NCBI RefSeq assembly: GCF_000265425.1
Contig: NC_018014.1
Span: 2,976,001 to 3,040,000, forward strand
Source: Terriglobus roseus DSM 18391
GTDB lineage: Bacteria > Acidobacteriota > Terriglobia > Terriglobales > Acidobacteriaceae
Direction: 5' to 3'
DNA: 64,000 nucleotides
Shown: positions 1-9,502 of the stretch, in pieces
Layout of the letters: every line of letters begins with the position of its first letter
How positions within the stretch are numbered: position 1 is the stretch's first letter
The notes under the pieces: model-generated
What the model was told of the DNA's origin: nothing
Seen by the model: the letters and a program-made list of their open reading frames with translations, nothing else
Database searches by the model: none
Program-made: the position numbers and the translations under genes

Positions 1-1606
<1,606 letters not shown>

Positions 1607-2578
1607 GTGAAGCCACAGATCGCACTCGCACTCATCGTCGCCATGGCGACACCAGTTTTTGCTCAGCAGACCGGCGTGTCCCGTCCGCCGGAGGACTCAG
1701 TAGCAGATCTTCCGATCCCTGCGCCGGCAGCAAAGCCCTCAGCCGCGATCCCAATGAGCGCACCCGCAAGCTCTCCTGTTGCGTCCGAACAGTACGGCGA
1801 GTACAAGCCGTACGTTGGCCCCGGCGTCACCCTGCGCCCACGCATCGAAGAGAAGGTCGATCCGGATGCCGGCGTTGTGGGCGAGATGCCGCGCCGCGCT
1901 GATGAGCTTCCGATCAACACCCTGATGCACATCCGCCTGAGATCGGCCATCGCGACCCAAACCACGCAGCCGAACACCCCATTCACCGCCGAACTCGCCG
2001 AAGACATTCTGAACGAGGGCCGCGTCGTCCTCCCGGCGGGATCCACGGTGGAAGGCCGAATCACACAGGTCCGTGGTGGCCGTCGCATTCGCGGATCAGC
2101 CTTGATCCATCTGGAAGTTGAGACCGTAGTGTTGCCGGACGGAGCACGAAAGCTCATGCGTGCCATGGTCATCGACACCGACCAGACCGCAGACACGCGC
2201 ATCGATGAAGAGGGCAACATCCTGCGGAAAGATCACGTCGGCGCAACACTGGCTGCCATGTCGCTCACCACGGGCGGAGCAGCAGCAGCGGGCGGCATCA
2301 TCGGCGGCGCACCGGGTGCACTCATCGGCGCCGGTGTTGGTGCCGGCCTCAGCACTGCCTGGTGGTTGAAGCAGGATCGTCAGGCCCGCGTTCCCGAGGG
2401 CACGGTCCTGGTGATCAGCCTCACGGAACCAATGGCAATCGGCGGAAGCGCAAGACAGCCGGAATTCTCCCAGCGCACGGTTCCAGTTCTTGAAAGACGC
2501 TCGTCGACAGTCAACGCCGAAGCAGAGCCAACGACTCGTCCCTACGTAGCACCCCAAGCATTCGTCCCGACCAACTAA
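1607..2578 (+). CDS. Exported protein with TrbI/VirB10-like fold, function unknown
   Basis: A 323-residue protein starting at GTG 1607, preceded by an AGAAGGAG ribosome site. Residues 1-19 form a signal peptide (hydrophobic core, then FAQQ cleavage region). A Pro/Ala-rich segment (~25-60) follows. The central part (~100-200) carries LPAGSTVEGRITQVRGG, typical of the beta-barrel of VirB10/TrbI-like proteins. A glycine/alanine-rich membrane-spanning-like stretch sits near 220-250. It stands alone with no type IV secretion genes nearby, so a conjugation role is not supported. Such single-copy proteins are common in acidobacteria, and a periplasmic or envelope role is inferred only from the signal peptide. 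Confidence 0.6.
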   Translation: MKPQIALALIVAMATPVFAQQTGVSRPPEDSVADLPIPAPAAKPSAAIPMSAPASSPVASEQYGEYKPYVGPGVTLRPRIEEKVDPDAGVVGEMPRRADELPINTLMHIRLRSAIATQTTQPNTPFTAELAEDILNEGRVVLPAGSTVEGRITQVRGGRRIRGSALIHLEVETVVLPDGARKLMRAMVIDTDQTADTRIDEEGNILRKDHVGATLAAMSLTTGGAAAAGGIIGGAPGALIGAGVGAGLSTAWWLKQDRQARVPEGTVLVISLTEPMAIGGSARQPEFSQRTVPVLERRSSTVNAEAEPTTRPYVAPQAFVPTN

Positions 2579-2614
2579 GCATTACCTCAATTCAGAAGTC
2601 AGCAGCGCGACCTC

Positions 2615-3046
2615 TCATTCGACTTCCATGCCGAAGCGCGAGAGTTCGCGCTTCTGCATGTTGTAGTCGACCAGAAATCCGACGCCGATGCACAGGTTAA
2701 TCACTCCCGCGGCAGCAACGATCAGCGTCGGACGAACCAGCAGAATGGCGTAAAGCAGCAAGCCGAAGGCGCATAGCCCGATCCCGAGTGAGATGAGCAC
2801 CATGGCCGCACGTCGTGTGTTGCCAAGGCTGCGGAGCGGATCACGCACTCGCTTCTCATCCTCGTTCGCACTTCTCATCATGCGTTCGATATCTGCCAGC
2901 GGCACACCGCGGTTTAGCATGGCGATGCGTTCCTGCGACCGGAGCTCTTTATTGCGGATCTCAGAAAAGATGCCCGCAACGCCAAGCCCGAGGATCATGA
3001 GGCAACCGGCTACGGGGACGATAAAGGGACTGTAGAAACCATTCAT
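2615..3046 (-). CDS. Small two-to-three-helix membrane protein (DUF6249-like)
   Basis: A 143-residue protein with an N-terminal transmembrane helix (~8-28), a charged cytoplasmic segment containing the RIAMLNRGVPLADIERMM motif, and two more hydrophobic helices (~80-125). The 'RNKELRSQERIAMLNRG' type of segment followed by helices matches DUF6249-like proteins, often found beside ECF sigma factor genes. The sigma factor gene starts about 100 bases away on the other strand, so both promoters would share that gap. Function is unknown. Confidence 0.65.
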   Translation of the reverse strand: MNGFYSPFIVPVAGCLMILGLGVAGIFSEIRNKELRSQERIAMLNRGVPLADIERMMRSANEDEKRVRDPLRSLGNTRRAAMVLISLGIGLCAFGLLLYAILLVRPTLIVAAAGVINLCIGVGFLVDYNMQKRELSRFGMEVE

Positions 3047-3144
3047 GGGTGTTCTCCTTTTCGTCCGCGTTAGACCAAGGGCCCGTATTTAAGTTTCAAC
3101 CCACCGCGTGAAACTTATTACGATGTTCGTGGTCTTACTCACTC

Positions 3145-3711
3145 TTGACGACCACGGACAGCTTCGAGGCAATCGTTGCAGAGCATCAGGACATGGTGTT
3201 CCGCATGTTGGTGCGCCTGACTGGCACGCGAGAGCATGTCGACGATCTCGCCCAGGATGTCTTCCTTCGGCTCTATCGCGCGCTCCCCTCGTTCCGTGGC
3301 GAAGCTCTCCTAACCACGTACCTGCACCGCATCATCGTGAACGTGGCGCAGGACGAGTGGAAGCGGCGCAAACGGGATACCCGTGAGACATCACTTTCGG
3401 ACGACGTCAGCGGATGGGAAGAGCGGCTGCATCACCCCTCAGCGAATGCCGAAGAACAGCTGAGCACACGCGAGTTGCAGCAACGCGTAGAGGACGAACT
3501 CGCAAATCTTAGCGCAGTCGAACGAGCCATACTGGTGCTCTACCATCAGGAAGAGCGCAGTTATCAGCAGATAGCGCAGTCCCTGCGACTGCCGATCGGC
3601 ACAGTTCGAACGCATCTGCATCGAGGACGAAACAAGCTTCGAGTCGCTTTGGCCAGCCACGAACGCAGACCCACGCCACAGCAGGAAACACAGACGGGAG
3701 GCAGGCGTTGA
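3145..3711 (+). CDS. ECF-type RNA polymerase sigma-70 factor
   Basis: A 188-residue extracytoplasmic-function sigma factor that would direct RNA polymerase to a dedicated promoter set. Region 2 spans roughly residues 5-75 (EHQDMVFRMLVRLTG, then DDLAQDVFLRLYRALPSFRG). Region 4 is at ~118-170 (LSAVERAILVLYHQEERSY, then the helix-turn-helix LRLPIGTVRTHLHRGRNKLR). No region 1.1 or 3 is visible, as usual for the group. The start is TTG 3145. The stop overlaps the TTG start of the next gene (TTGA at 3708-3711), suggesting translational coupling to a putative anti-sigma factor. Confidence 0.93.
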   Translation: MTTTDSFEAIVAEHQDMVFRMLVRLTGTREHVDDLAQDVFLRLYRALPSFRGEALLTTYLHRIIVNVAQDEWKRRKRDTRETSLSDDVSGWEERLHHPSANAEEQLSTRELQQRVEDELANLSAVERAILVLYHQEERSYQQIAQSLRLPIGTVRTHLHRGRNKLRVALASHERRPTPQQETQTGGRR

Positions 3712-4034
3712 ACGAACAGAACGAACTGACACAACAGATCACCACCGCTCTGGAAGCAAAGCCGCTGATTGCCGTACCGGATGATTTTTCTGCCCGACTG
3801 ATGGCTGCGCTGCCGCAGAAAAACATAGTGCGCCTCCCGCAGGCCTTGCCGGAAGGATCGCACTACGGCCAGCGGGTGACACTCGCCATGCTTGCGTTCA
3901 TGCTGCTGGGGATGGTGGCTGCTGCCGCCTTATTGGGGCGCTCGGGTGCGTGGAGCCTTGCGGAAGACTTTCTCTTCCTTCAATTTGGCACACTGACACT
4001 TTGGTTCGTCTTGTCGCGACGCCGGGTCTTCTAG
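3708..4034 (+). CDS. Putative anti-sigma factor, small membrane protein
   Basis: A 108-residue protein beginning at TTG 3708, overlapping the sigma factor stop. The N-terminal ~50 residues are soluble and include the VPDDFSARLMAALP segment seen in many membrane anti-sigma factors of ECF pairs. Two hydrophobic helices follow (~60-78 and ~88-100). Its function rests on position and topology: an overlapping gene directly after an ECF sigma gene usually encodes its inhibitor. I see no zinc-binding HxxxCxxC motif, so it would not be a classical ZAS anti-sigma factor. Confidence 0.6.
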   Translation: MNEQNELTQQITTALEAKPLIAVPDDFSARLMAALPQKNIVRLPQALPEGSHYGQRVTLAMLAFMLLGMVAAAALLGRSGAWSLAEDFLFLQFGTLTLWFVLSRRRVF

Positions 4035-4037
4035 TTC

Positions 4038-4075
4038 CACTCCGCTGCGCTTGTGAATCTGAGCGCAGTGGAGTG
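4038..4075. terminator. Bidirectional hairpin between convergent genes
   Basis: A 14-bp stem (arms 4038-4051 and 4062-4075, one G-T pair) with a 10-base loop sits between the rightward anti-sigma gene and the leftward kinase gene. It is likely a shared transcription terminator, although no long T tract follows. Confidence 0.65.
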
Positions 4076-4105
4076 AGGTTGAACGATGCCGAATCCGGCG
4101 TGAAG

Positions 4106-6580
4106 CTATCGCTCGACCTGGCTCAGCAGGCGCTTCCAGTTCTTGCTGTTGCGTTTGAAGGTCTTCTTCAAATCCGTCAGGATCAACTCAAAGTCGGCAT
4201 TGCCATGCAGCCGAGACCATGCCGGGTTCTTCGAGAACCATGGGTAGTTTTCATTGCCGAGGTAGACCGCGCGGCGGAGCCAATGCAACGCCTCAACCGC
4301 TTCACCATCAACAGCAAAATAGGTCGCAAGTCGATACGCCATCTCGCTGTCTGCCTCAGCCGCCGCGAGCGTTTCATCCACGATGAAGGTCGACGCCTTG
4401 GCGCGATCGCCAAGCTGCGCGTAGCACATGGCGATGGTTGGATAGACGATGCGCATCGTCTTGTCTTCTGCGATCACCTCTTCGAGTGCAGCAATCGCCC
4501 GCTCCAACTGGCCGATACGCATGAACTGGTAGCCACGTGTGATGCGAAGGCGGGTGTGGCCTGGCTCCAGGGTCAGGCCCTTTTGAACCTCATCCTCGGC
4601 AAGCTCCATCTGCCCCTGGTACTGGAAGACACGCGCGCGATCGTTGTAGATGGCTGCCGCATCGGACGGGTTCAGCCGCAGCGCTGTCTGAAACTCCGCA
4701 AGAGCAGCTTCGTACTGCCCGTCACTGCGAAGCGTCGTACCGGCGATACGCCTCACATTCCAATCATTTCCGGCTGTCTGCAGCAGGTGCGCAATGCCGT
4801 GACGCGCGCTCTCCTTTTCGCCACGCGACAGCAGCATGTAGACGCGATAAAGATTCGCTTCGACCGAGCCTGGGTCGATGGCAAGCGCGCGATCCAGGGC
4901 ACGCCGCGTCTCGATCAGGTGCATCTGGCCGCCCAGTCCGTGCCGCACATACTGCAAATGCGTCACGCCCAGCCCCGTCCATGCGGGGGCATAGGAAGGA
5001 TCGCGCTGCGAGACACGATTAAACAGCTCCTTCGCACGATCCAGATCGTCCGCGCTGCCGCGGCGGAACATGAAGGAGTTGAGTAAGGCACGCGCCTGCA
5101 GATACTCCTCGGACAACTCCTGCTCCAGCGGCCGTGAGTCTTCCTGTTCCAGTTCTTTCGTGCGCGATGCGATGCGGACAGTCGCAGTGCCGCGCAGCAC
5201 CGCGAAGATCTCCGCGCTGATCTCATTCTGAACCGCCACAAGATCGAACGAGTTCACATTGATGGATCCGCCCGCGCGTACCGACTGCGCCGGCACATCC
5301 AGCATCTGCCAGTTCAGATCGAATCCCTGATCGCTGCGCAGAAAGCTTCCGGCGACAACATACTCCACGCGCAACTTCTGACCGATGCTGAGCGGATCCA
5401 GCTGACGCGCATTCAGGTTCATCAGCGCACTGGAAGGCCGGACCACAAGACTCTGCATACGCGCCAACCGAGCACTAATAGCGTCTGCCAGTGCATAGCC
5501 GTACAGCGGCGCTGCATCGGCTGGTCCCATGTTGAGGAACGGCAGAACCACGATGGTGTTGTGCTGCTGGTTACCGCCACTCTCACGAAAGCGCTCAGCA
5601 AGCATGGAGAGGATGCCGGTCGACCGCTTCTCCTGTTCTGGCGTTGGGATCTCCAAATGATTGCGCGACGGCATGTTCAGTCCCGGCGACATCACCGAAT
5701 CCAGCTGCTTCGCCATCAGGATGGTGCGCAGGCTTTCACGCAGCTCTGCTGCAGACGCGAAGCGCGCCGCAGGCTGTTTCTCAAGGCAATGAAGAATCGT
5801 GCTCTCAAGCTCAACCGGTGCGTCCGGAGCCAGCTCACGGATTGGCGGTGGTTCTTCAAACTGGATGGCACGAATGCTCTGGAAGTCCGGCGAATCAGGA
5901 CGGTGAAATGGATGCCGGCCGGTCAATAATTCGTACAGCACGACACCGACAGCAAAGATGTCGCTTTGCACAGAAGACTGGCCCGTCACGAACTGCTCCG
6001 GAGCCATGTAGGCCAGCGTACCGCCGCGTGCCGTGTACTTCGCGTCGATAGGAATTTTGCGCTCGGCGTGCTTCGCCGGGTCGAACTCGACCTCTTCCAT
6101 GTTGATGCGGCGCGCGAGACCAAAGTCGAGAATCTTCGCTAGCCCACCGTCTGTCAGGATGATGTTTGCAGGCTTCAGATCGCGATGGAAGATGCCAAGC
6201 GAATGCGCTGCGGCAAGACCGTCCGCCACCTGAATCCCCACAGATAACACAAGCTCCAGGCTTGCTGCACCGTTATCGATGATGCGGTCCAGCGGCTTGC
6301 CCGGGATGTACTGCATGACGATGAAGGCTTCGTTATCAGCCTCGCCAACTTCATAGATCCCGCAGACGTTGGGATGCTCAATGGCGGATGCCAGCCGGGC
6401 CTCTCGCAGATAGGTGGTGCGCATTTGCTCTGGTGTGAGCGCGCCACGCTGCAGGAGCTTGAGAACGACAGGGCGCTGCAGCTCCGTATCGTTGGCCAGC
6501 CACACCACACCACTGCCGCCGGTGCCCAGCTTTCGGACCAGCTCGTAGTGTTCGATGACGCGGTGCTTCATGCCACTCAT
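4106..6580 (-). CDS. Serine/threonine protein kinase with TolB/FlgO-like and TPR domains
   Basis: An 824-residue Hanks-type kinase. The kinase domain (~12-285) has the glycine loop LGTGGSGVVW, the ATP-binding lysine in VVLKLL (K41), the catalytic loop HRDLKPANI (D134), DFG (152-154) and the APEQ activation-segment end. No obvious transmembrane helix follows. A segment at ~340-460 (VVLPFLNMGPADAAPLYGYALADAI) resembles the FlgO/TolB-N-like domain often fused to such kinases. From ~500 to the C-terminus are TPR-type repeats (e.g. EAALAEFQTALRLNPSDAAA). This architecture is frequent in acidobacteria. Its substrates cannot be told from the sequence, and it is transcribed alone. Confidence 0.92.
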   Translation of the reverse strand: MSGMKHRVIEHYELVRKLGTGGSGVVWLANDTELQRPVVLKLLQRGALTPEQMRTTYLREARLASAIEHPNVCGIYEVGEADNEAFIVMQYIPGKPLDRIIDNGAASLELVLSVGIQVADGLAAAHSLGIFHRDLKPANIILTDGGLAKILDFGLARRINMEEVEFDPAKHAERKIPIDAKYTARGGTLAYMAPEQFVTGQSSVQSDIFAVGVVLYELLTGRHPFHRPDSPDFQSIRAIQFEEPPPIRELAPDAPVELESTILHCLEKQPAARFASAAELRESLRTILMAKQLDSVMSPGLNMPSRNHLEIPTPEQEKRSTGILSMLAERFRESGGNQQHNTIVVLPFLNMGPADAAPLYGYALADAISARLARMQSLVVRPSSALMNLNARQLDPLSIGQKLRVEYVVAGSFLRSDQGFDLNWQMLDVPAQSVRAGGSINVNSFDLVAVQNEISAEIFAVLRGTATVRIASRTKELEQEDSRPLEQELSEEYLQARALLNSFMFRRGSADDLDRAKELFNRVSQRDPSYAPAWTGLGVTHLQYVRHGLGGQMHLIETRRALDRALAIDPGSVEANLYRVYMLLSRGEKESARHGIAHLLQTAGNDWNVRRIAGTTLRSDGQYEAALAEFQTALRLNPSDAAAIYNDRARVFQYQGQMELAEDEVQKGLTLEPGHTRLRITRGYQFMRIGQLERAIAALEEVIAEDKTMRIVYPTIAMCYAQLGDRAKASTFIVDETLAAAEADSEMAYRLATYFAVDGEAVEALHWLRRAVYLGNENYPWFSKNPAWSRLHGNADFELILTDLKKTFKRNSKNWKRLLSQVER

Positions 6581-6666
6581 TATCGCAGGAGCAGCCTGGT
6601 TCTTTGATTACAGAGCTGTGTGCACAACATAAGTGTTTTCAGGATGTCCCTATTTGGCAGTCCCCT

Positions 6667-6939
6667 CTAATGACGTCGAGGGCTTGCGTCAACGGCTGTA
6701 TCAGGTCGTCCGACAGTTCCATCAGTCGAACCCTCCTGCCAACGCGCACGGCGGCCGAGAAAAAACATCAGCCCTCCAAAGATAAGCATTACCGATCCCC
6801 AGAGCACATTGATGTTCTGCCCCAGTGACTGCGCATAGATCGGGCTATGCCACGTCAGCGCGCCATAGCCGCACATAAGCGCGCCAATCGACAAAAACAT
6901 GAGGCCCAGTGGAATACGAAGATCGAGACCCATGATCAC
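6667..6939 (-). CDS. Small membrane protein following the symporter gene
   Basis: A 90-residue protein with two hydrophobic helices (~8-28 and ~45-62) and a polar C-terminus. It starts 34 bases after the symporter stop on the same strand, so it is probably co-transcribed. It could be an accessory subunit or simply a small membrane protein. An alternative start at 6933 is equally possible. I do not recognise the family. Confidence 0.55.
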   Translation of the reverse strand: MIMGLDLRIPLGLMFLSIGALMCGYGALTWHSPIYAQSLGQNINVLWGSVMLIFGGLMFFLGRRARWQEGSTDGTVGRPDTAVDASPRRH

Positions 6940-6972
6940 TCCTCTACTTCATTAGGTAAGCTAACTATTTGA

Positions 6973-8739
6973 CTAGGCGAAAGCCAGATTGAGCACGAGA
7001 AGGATCGCAAGGACGCCAATGCCAAGTGTCATCGGCCGGCTGTACCAGGGCAGATGATGTTCGACGGGCTTCGGCGTAAGCGAATACACAAGGCCGACCA
7101 ACTCTTCTTCCGGCCGAGCCTTTGTCAATAGACTCACGACGATCGTTACGATCAAGTTGACCGAGAAGGCGAAGATGGCTGTCCAGAAGTTCTGCGCCAT
7201 ATCACTGGGATAACTGTGGAGATGCGCAAGCCACGCACCGTGGATACCCGGCGCGTCGCCCACCGGCAACGTCATGCCATGGTGCAGCAGTGCCGCGGTG
7301 GTACCGCTGATCAGGCCGGCAAACGCCGCGTGACCTGTCGTTCGCTTCCAGAACATGCCCAGCAAAAACGTCGCGAACAGCGGAGCATTCACCAGCGAGA
7401 AGACAAGCTGCAGCGTGTCCATGATGTTGTTAAAGCCGGTGACGAGATACGCTGCGCCGACACTCAGGATGACGCCTCCCACCGTAGCCCATCGGCCCAT
7501 CTTGAGATAGTGAGCGTCTGTAGCGTTCTTATTCAGGTAGCTCTGGTAGATGTCGTAGGTCCATACGGCGTTGAAGGCTGTGACATTTCCCGCCATGCCG
7601 GACATGAAGCTGGCGAGCAAGGCGGTCAGGCCGAGGCCGAGGATGCCGGTCGGATAGTAATGCAGCAGCAGCGTCGGAATCGCGAGATCGTAGTTGTAAA
7701 CCGGCTGGCCCTTGCTATCGGTCTGCATTGCGCCCGTGCGCGGATCCATCTTGACGGGGATCATGCCCTGCGAAGACGTGACGCTGGCACCGTTCACATG
7801 CGAGATGACGGTCGGCGTGGCCACCGCGATCAGACCAGGCAGAATGACCAGGAACGGGAAGACCATCTTCGGGATCGCAGCGATGAGCGGCACCTTGCGT
7901 GCACTCTCTTCACTGTCGGCAGCCATTGCGCGCTGAACCACCAGGAAGTCTGTGCACCAGTAGCCGAAGCTCAGCACAAACCCAAGGCCCATCGTCAGGC
8001 CGAACCACTCCACACCCAGCGGATTGGTGTTGGCGTGGCTCATGCCGCGCCACGAGTGCATGTAAGTCTCCGGCAGGCGAGTCTGCAGCCCATGCCAGCC
8101 GCCGATGTTGCGCAGGCCCAGGTACACCAGCGGCAGGAAGCCGGCGACGATCAGGAAGAACTGCAGCACCTCGTTATAGATCGCGCTGGTCAGCCCGCCT
8201 AGGAAGATGTAAGCCAGCACGATCACCGCGCTGATAAGCACCGAAACATGAAAGACATATTGGTCCGGAACGATGCCGTGAAAGATCCCAAGCGCCTGGA
8301 TCAGCAGAGCCATGGCGTACATGCTGATGCCGGAAGAGAAGAGCGTCATAATGCCGAACGACACGGCATTCAGCGCGCGCGTCTTTTCGTCGAAGCGCAT
8401 ACGCAGGTACTCCGGTACGCTTCGGGCCTTGGATCCGTAATAGAACGGCATCATGAAGATGCCGACAAAGACCATCGCCGGCACGGCACCGATCCAGTAG
8501 AAATGACTGGTTGCCAAGCCATACTTCGCGCCGGAGGCACCCATGCCTATGACTTCCTGCGCCCCAAGATTGGCAGATAGGAAGGCCAGGCCGCAGACCC
8601 ACGCCGGGATCGAGCGCCCGGCCAGGAAGAAGTCGTTGCTCGTCCGCATGTACCGCTTCAGCGCAACGCCAATGCCCAGCACAAAGACCAGGTACACGGC
8701 CATAATGAGCCAATCAATAGTGCCGAGATGTGTACTCAA
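6973..8739 (-). CDS. Sodium:solute symporter (SSS family)
   Basis: A 588-residue inner-membrane transporter that uses the sodium gradient to import a solute, probably a sugar or related compound. The N-terminal helix GTIDWLIMAVYLVFVLGIG and the segment NDFFLAGRSIPAWVCGLAFL are the classic SSS opening. About fourteen hydrophobic helices are visible, as in SGLT-like members. The start is TTG at 8739; the nearest ATG, at the MAVYLVF segment, would cut into the first helix, so TTG is preferred. The substrate is not deducible here. The small membrane protein downstream is likely in the same transcript. Confidence 0.9.
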   Translation of the reverse strand: MSTHLGTIDWLIMAVYLVFVLGIGVALKRYMRTSNDFFLAGRSIPAWVCGLAFLSANLGAQEVIGMGASGAKYGLATSHFYWIGAVPAMVFVGIFMMPFYYGSKARSVPEYLRMRFDEKTRALNAVSFGIMTLFSSGISMYAMALLIQALGIFHGIVPDQYVFHVSVLISAVIVLAYIFLGGLTSAIYNEVLQFFLIVAGFLPLVYLGLRNIGGWHGLQTRLPETYMHSWRGMSHANTNPLGVEWFGLTMGLGFVLSFGYWCTDFLVVQRAMAADSEESARKVPLIAAIPKMVFPFLVILPGLIAVATPTVISHVNGASVTSSQGMIPVKMDPRTGAMQTDSKGQPVYNYDLAIPTLLLHYYPTGILGLGLTALLASFMSGMAGNVTAFNAVWTYDIYQSYLNKNATDAHYLKMGRWATVGGVILSVGAAYLVTGFNNIMDTLQLVFSLVNAPLFATFLLGMFWKRTTGHAAFAGLISGTTAALLHHGMTLPVGDAPGIHGAWLAHLHSYPSDMAQNFWTAIFAFSVNLIVTIVVSLLTKARPEEELVGLVYSLTPKPVEHHLPWYSRPMTLGIGVLAILLVLNLAFA

Positions 8740-9019
8740 GAGGTAGCGTCTCCGGGGATCAGAAAGTAAGGTGTTCTTCTAGGAAGTCCGCACCAAGCCT
8801 AGACCTTGTTTTCGCCTTCGTCTATCTGCAAGAAAGGCGACCGAAGAGCGTAGCGATTGGCTAGAGTTGGTCATACCGTCCCAATTCCTGCATTTGAATG
8901 CGCCCTTCGCAGGCTGCCGAATGGCGATCACCGGCATCCAAATGCCGGAAAGCCTAAAACTCTGTTTCGAAGAGTAACCCGGCGAAGCCAAACCTGGCCG
9001 CCCGAGGATTCGAGGAAGA

Positions 9020-9394
9020 ATGCAACGTACCGTTTTGTTGATTGACGATAATGCTATCCAGGCTGCCACCCGCCAGACAATTCTGAAGCGCGCCGGTTAC
9101 TTCGTCATTCCTGCACTGAACGCGGAACGCGCCCTGCAGCAGTTTCGCGAGAACGACTTCCCGTCTGAGATCAACATGGTCATCACAGACCACATCATGC
9201 CGAACATGAGCGGGGCTGAGTTCGTGCGCGAACTGCGTACCTTCCGCCCGGAGCTGCCGGTCATGGTAATCAGCGGGCTGGAAGAGGCCGAGGAGGAGTA
9301 CCGCGACTTGAACGTTCTCTTCCGTCTAAAGCCGCTGCTGCCCGACAATCTACTGGCATCGGTGGACCGCCTGATCCGTCCGGACGCCGCCTGA
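9020..9394 (+). CDS. Stand-alone response regulator receiver domain
   Basis: A 124-residue CheY-like receiver with no output domain. The acidic pocket is LLIDDN (residues 6-11). The phosphoacceptor aspartate lies in MVITDHIMPNMSG, the conserved Ser/Thr in VMVISG, and the conserved lysine in FRLKPLL. It probably relays phosphate or binds a partner protein. No histidine kinase is adjacent, so its input is unknown. Confidence 0.9.
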   Translation: MQRTVLLIDDNAIQAATRQTILKRAGYFVIPALNAERALQQFRENDFPSEINMVITDHIMPNMSGAEFVRELRTFRPELPVMVISGLEEAEEEYRDLNVLFRLKPLLPDNLLASVDRLIRPDAA

Positions 9395-9502
9395 TTCCCT
9401 TCTGCCGGCACCGAAACTCCGATGATCGCACCAGCGTTTGCCCACGGACTCTCCACCTGAGAGAATGGGTTCGCATCCCTGTACCTCGGGATCGGTAAAC
9501 CC

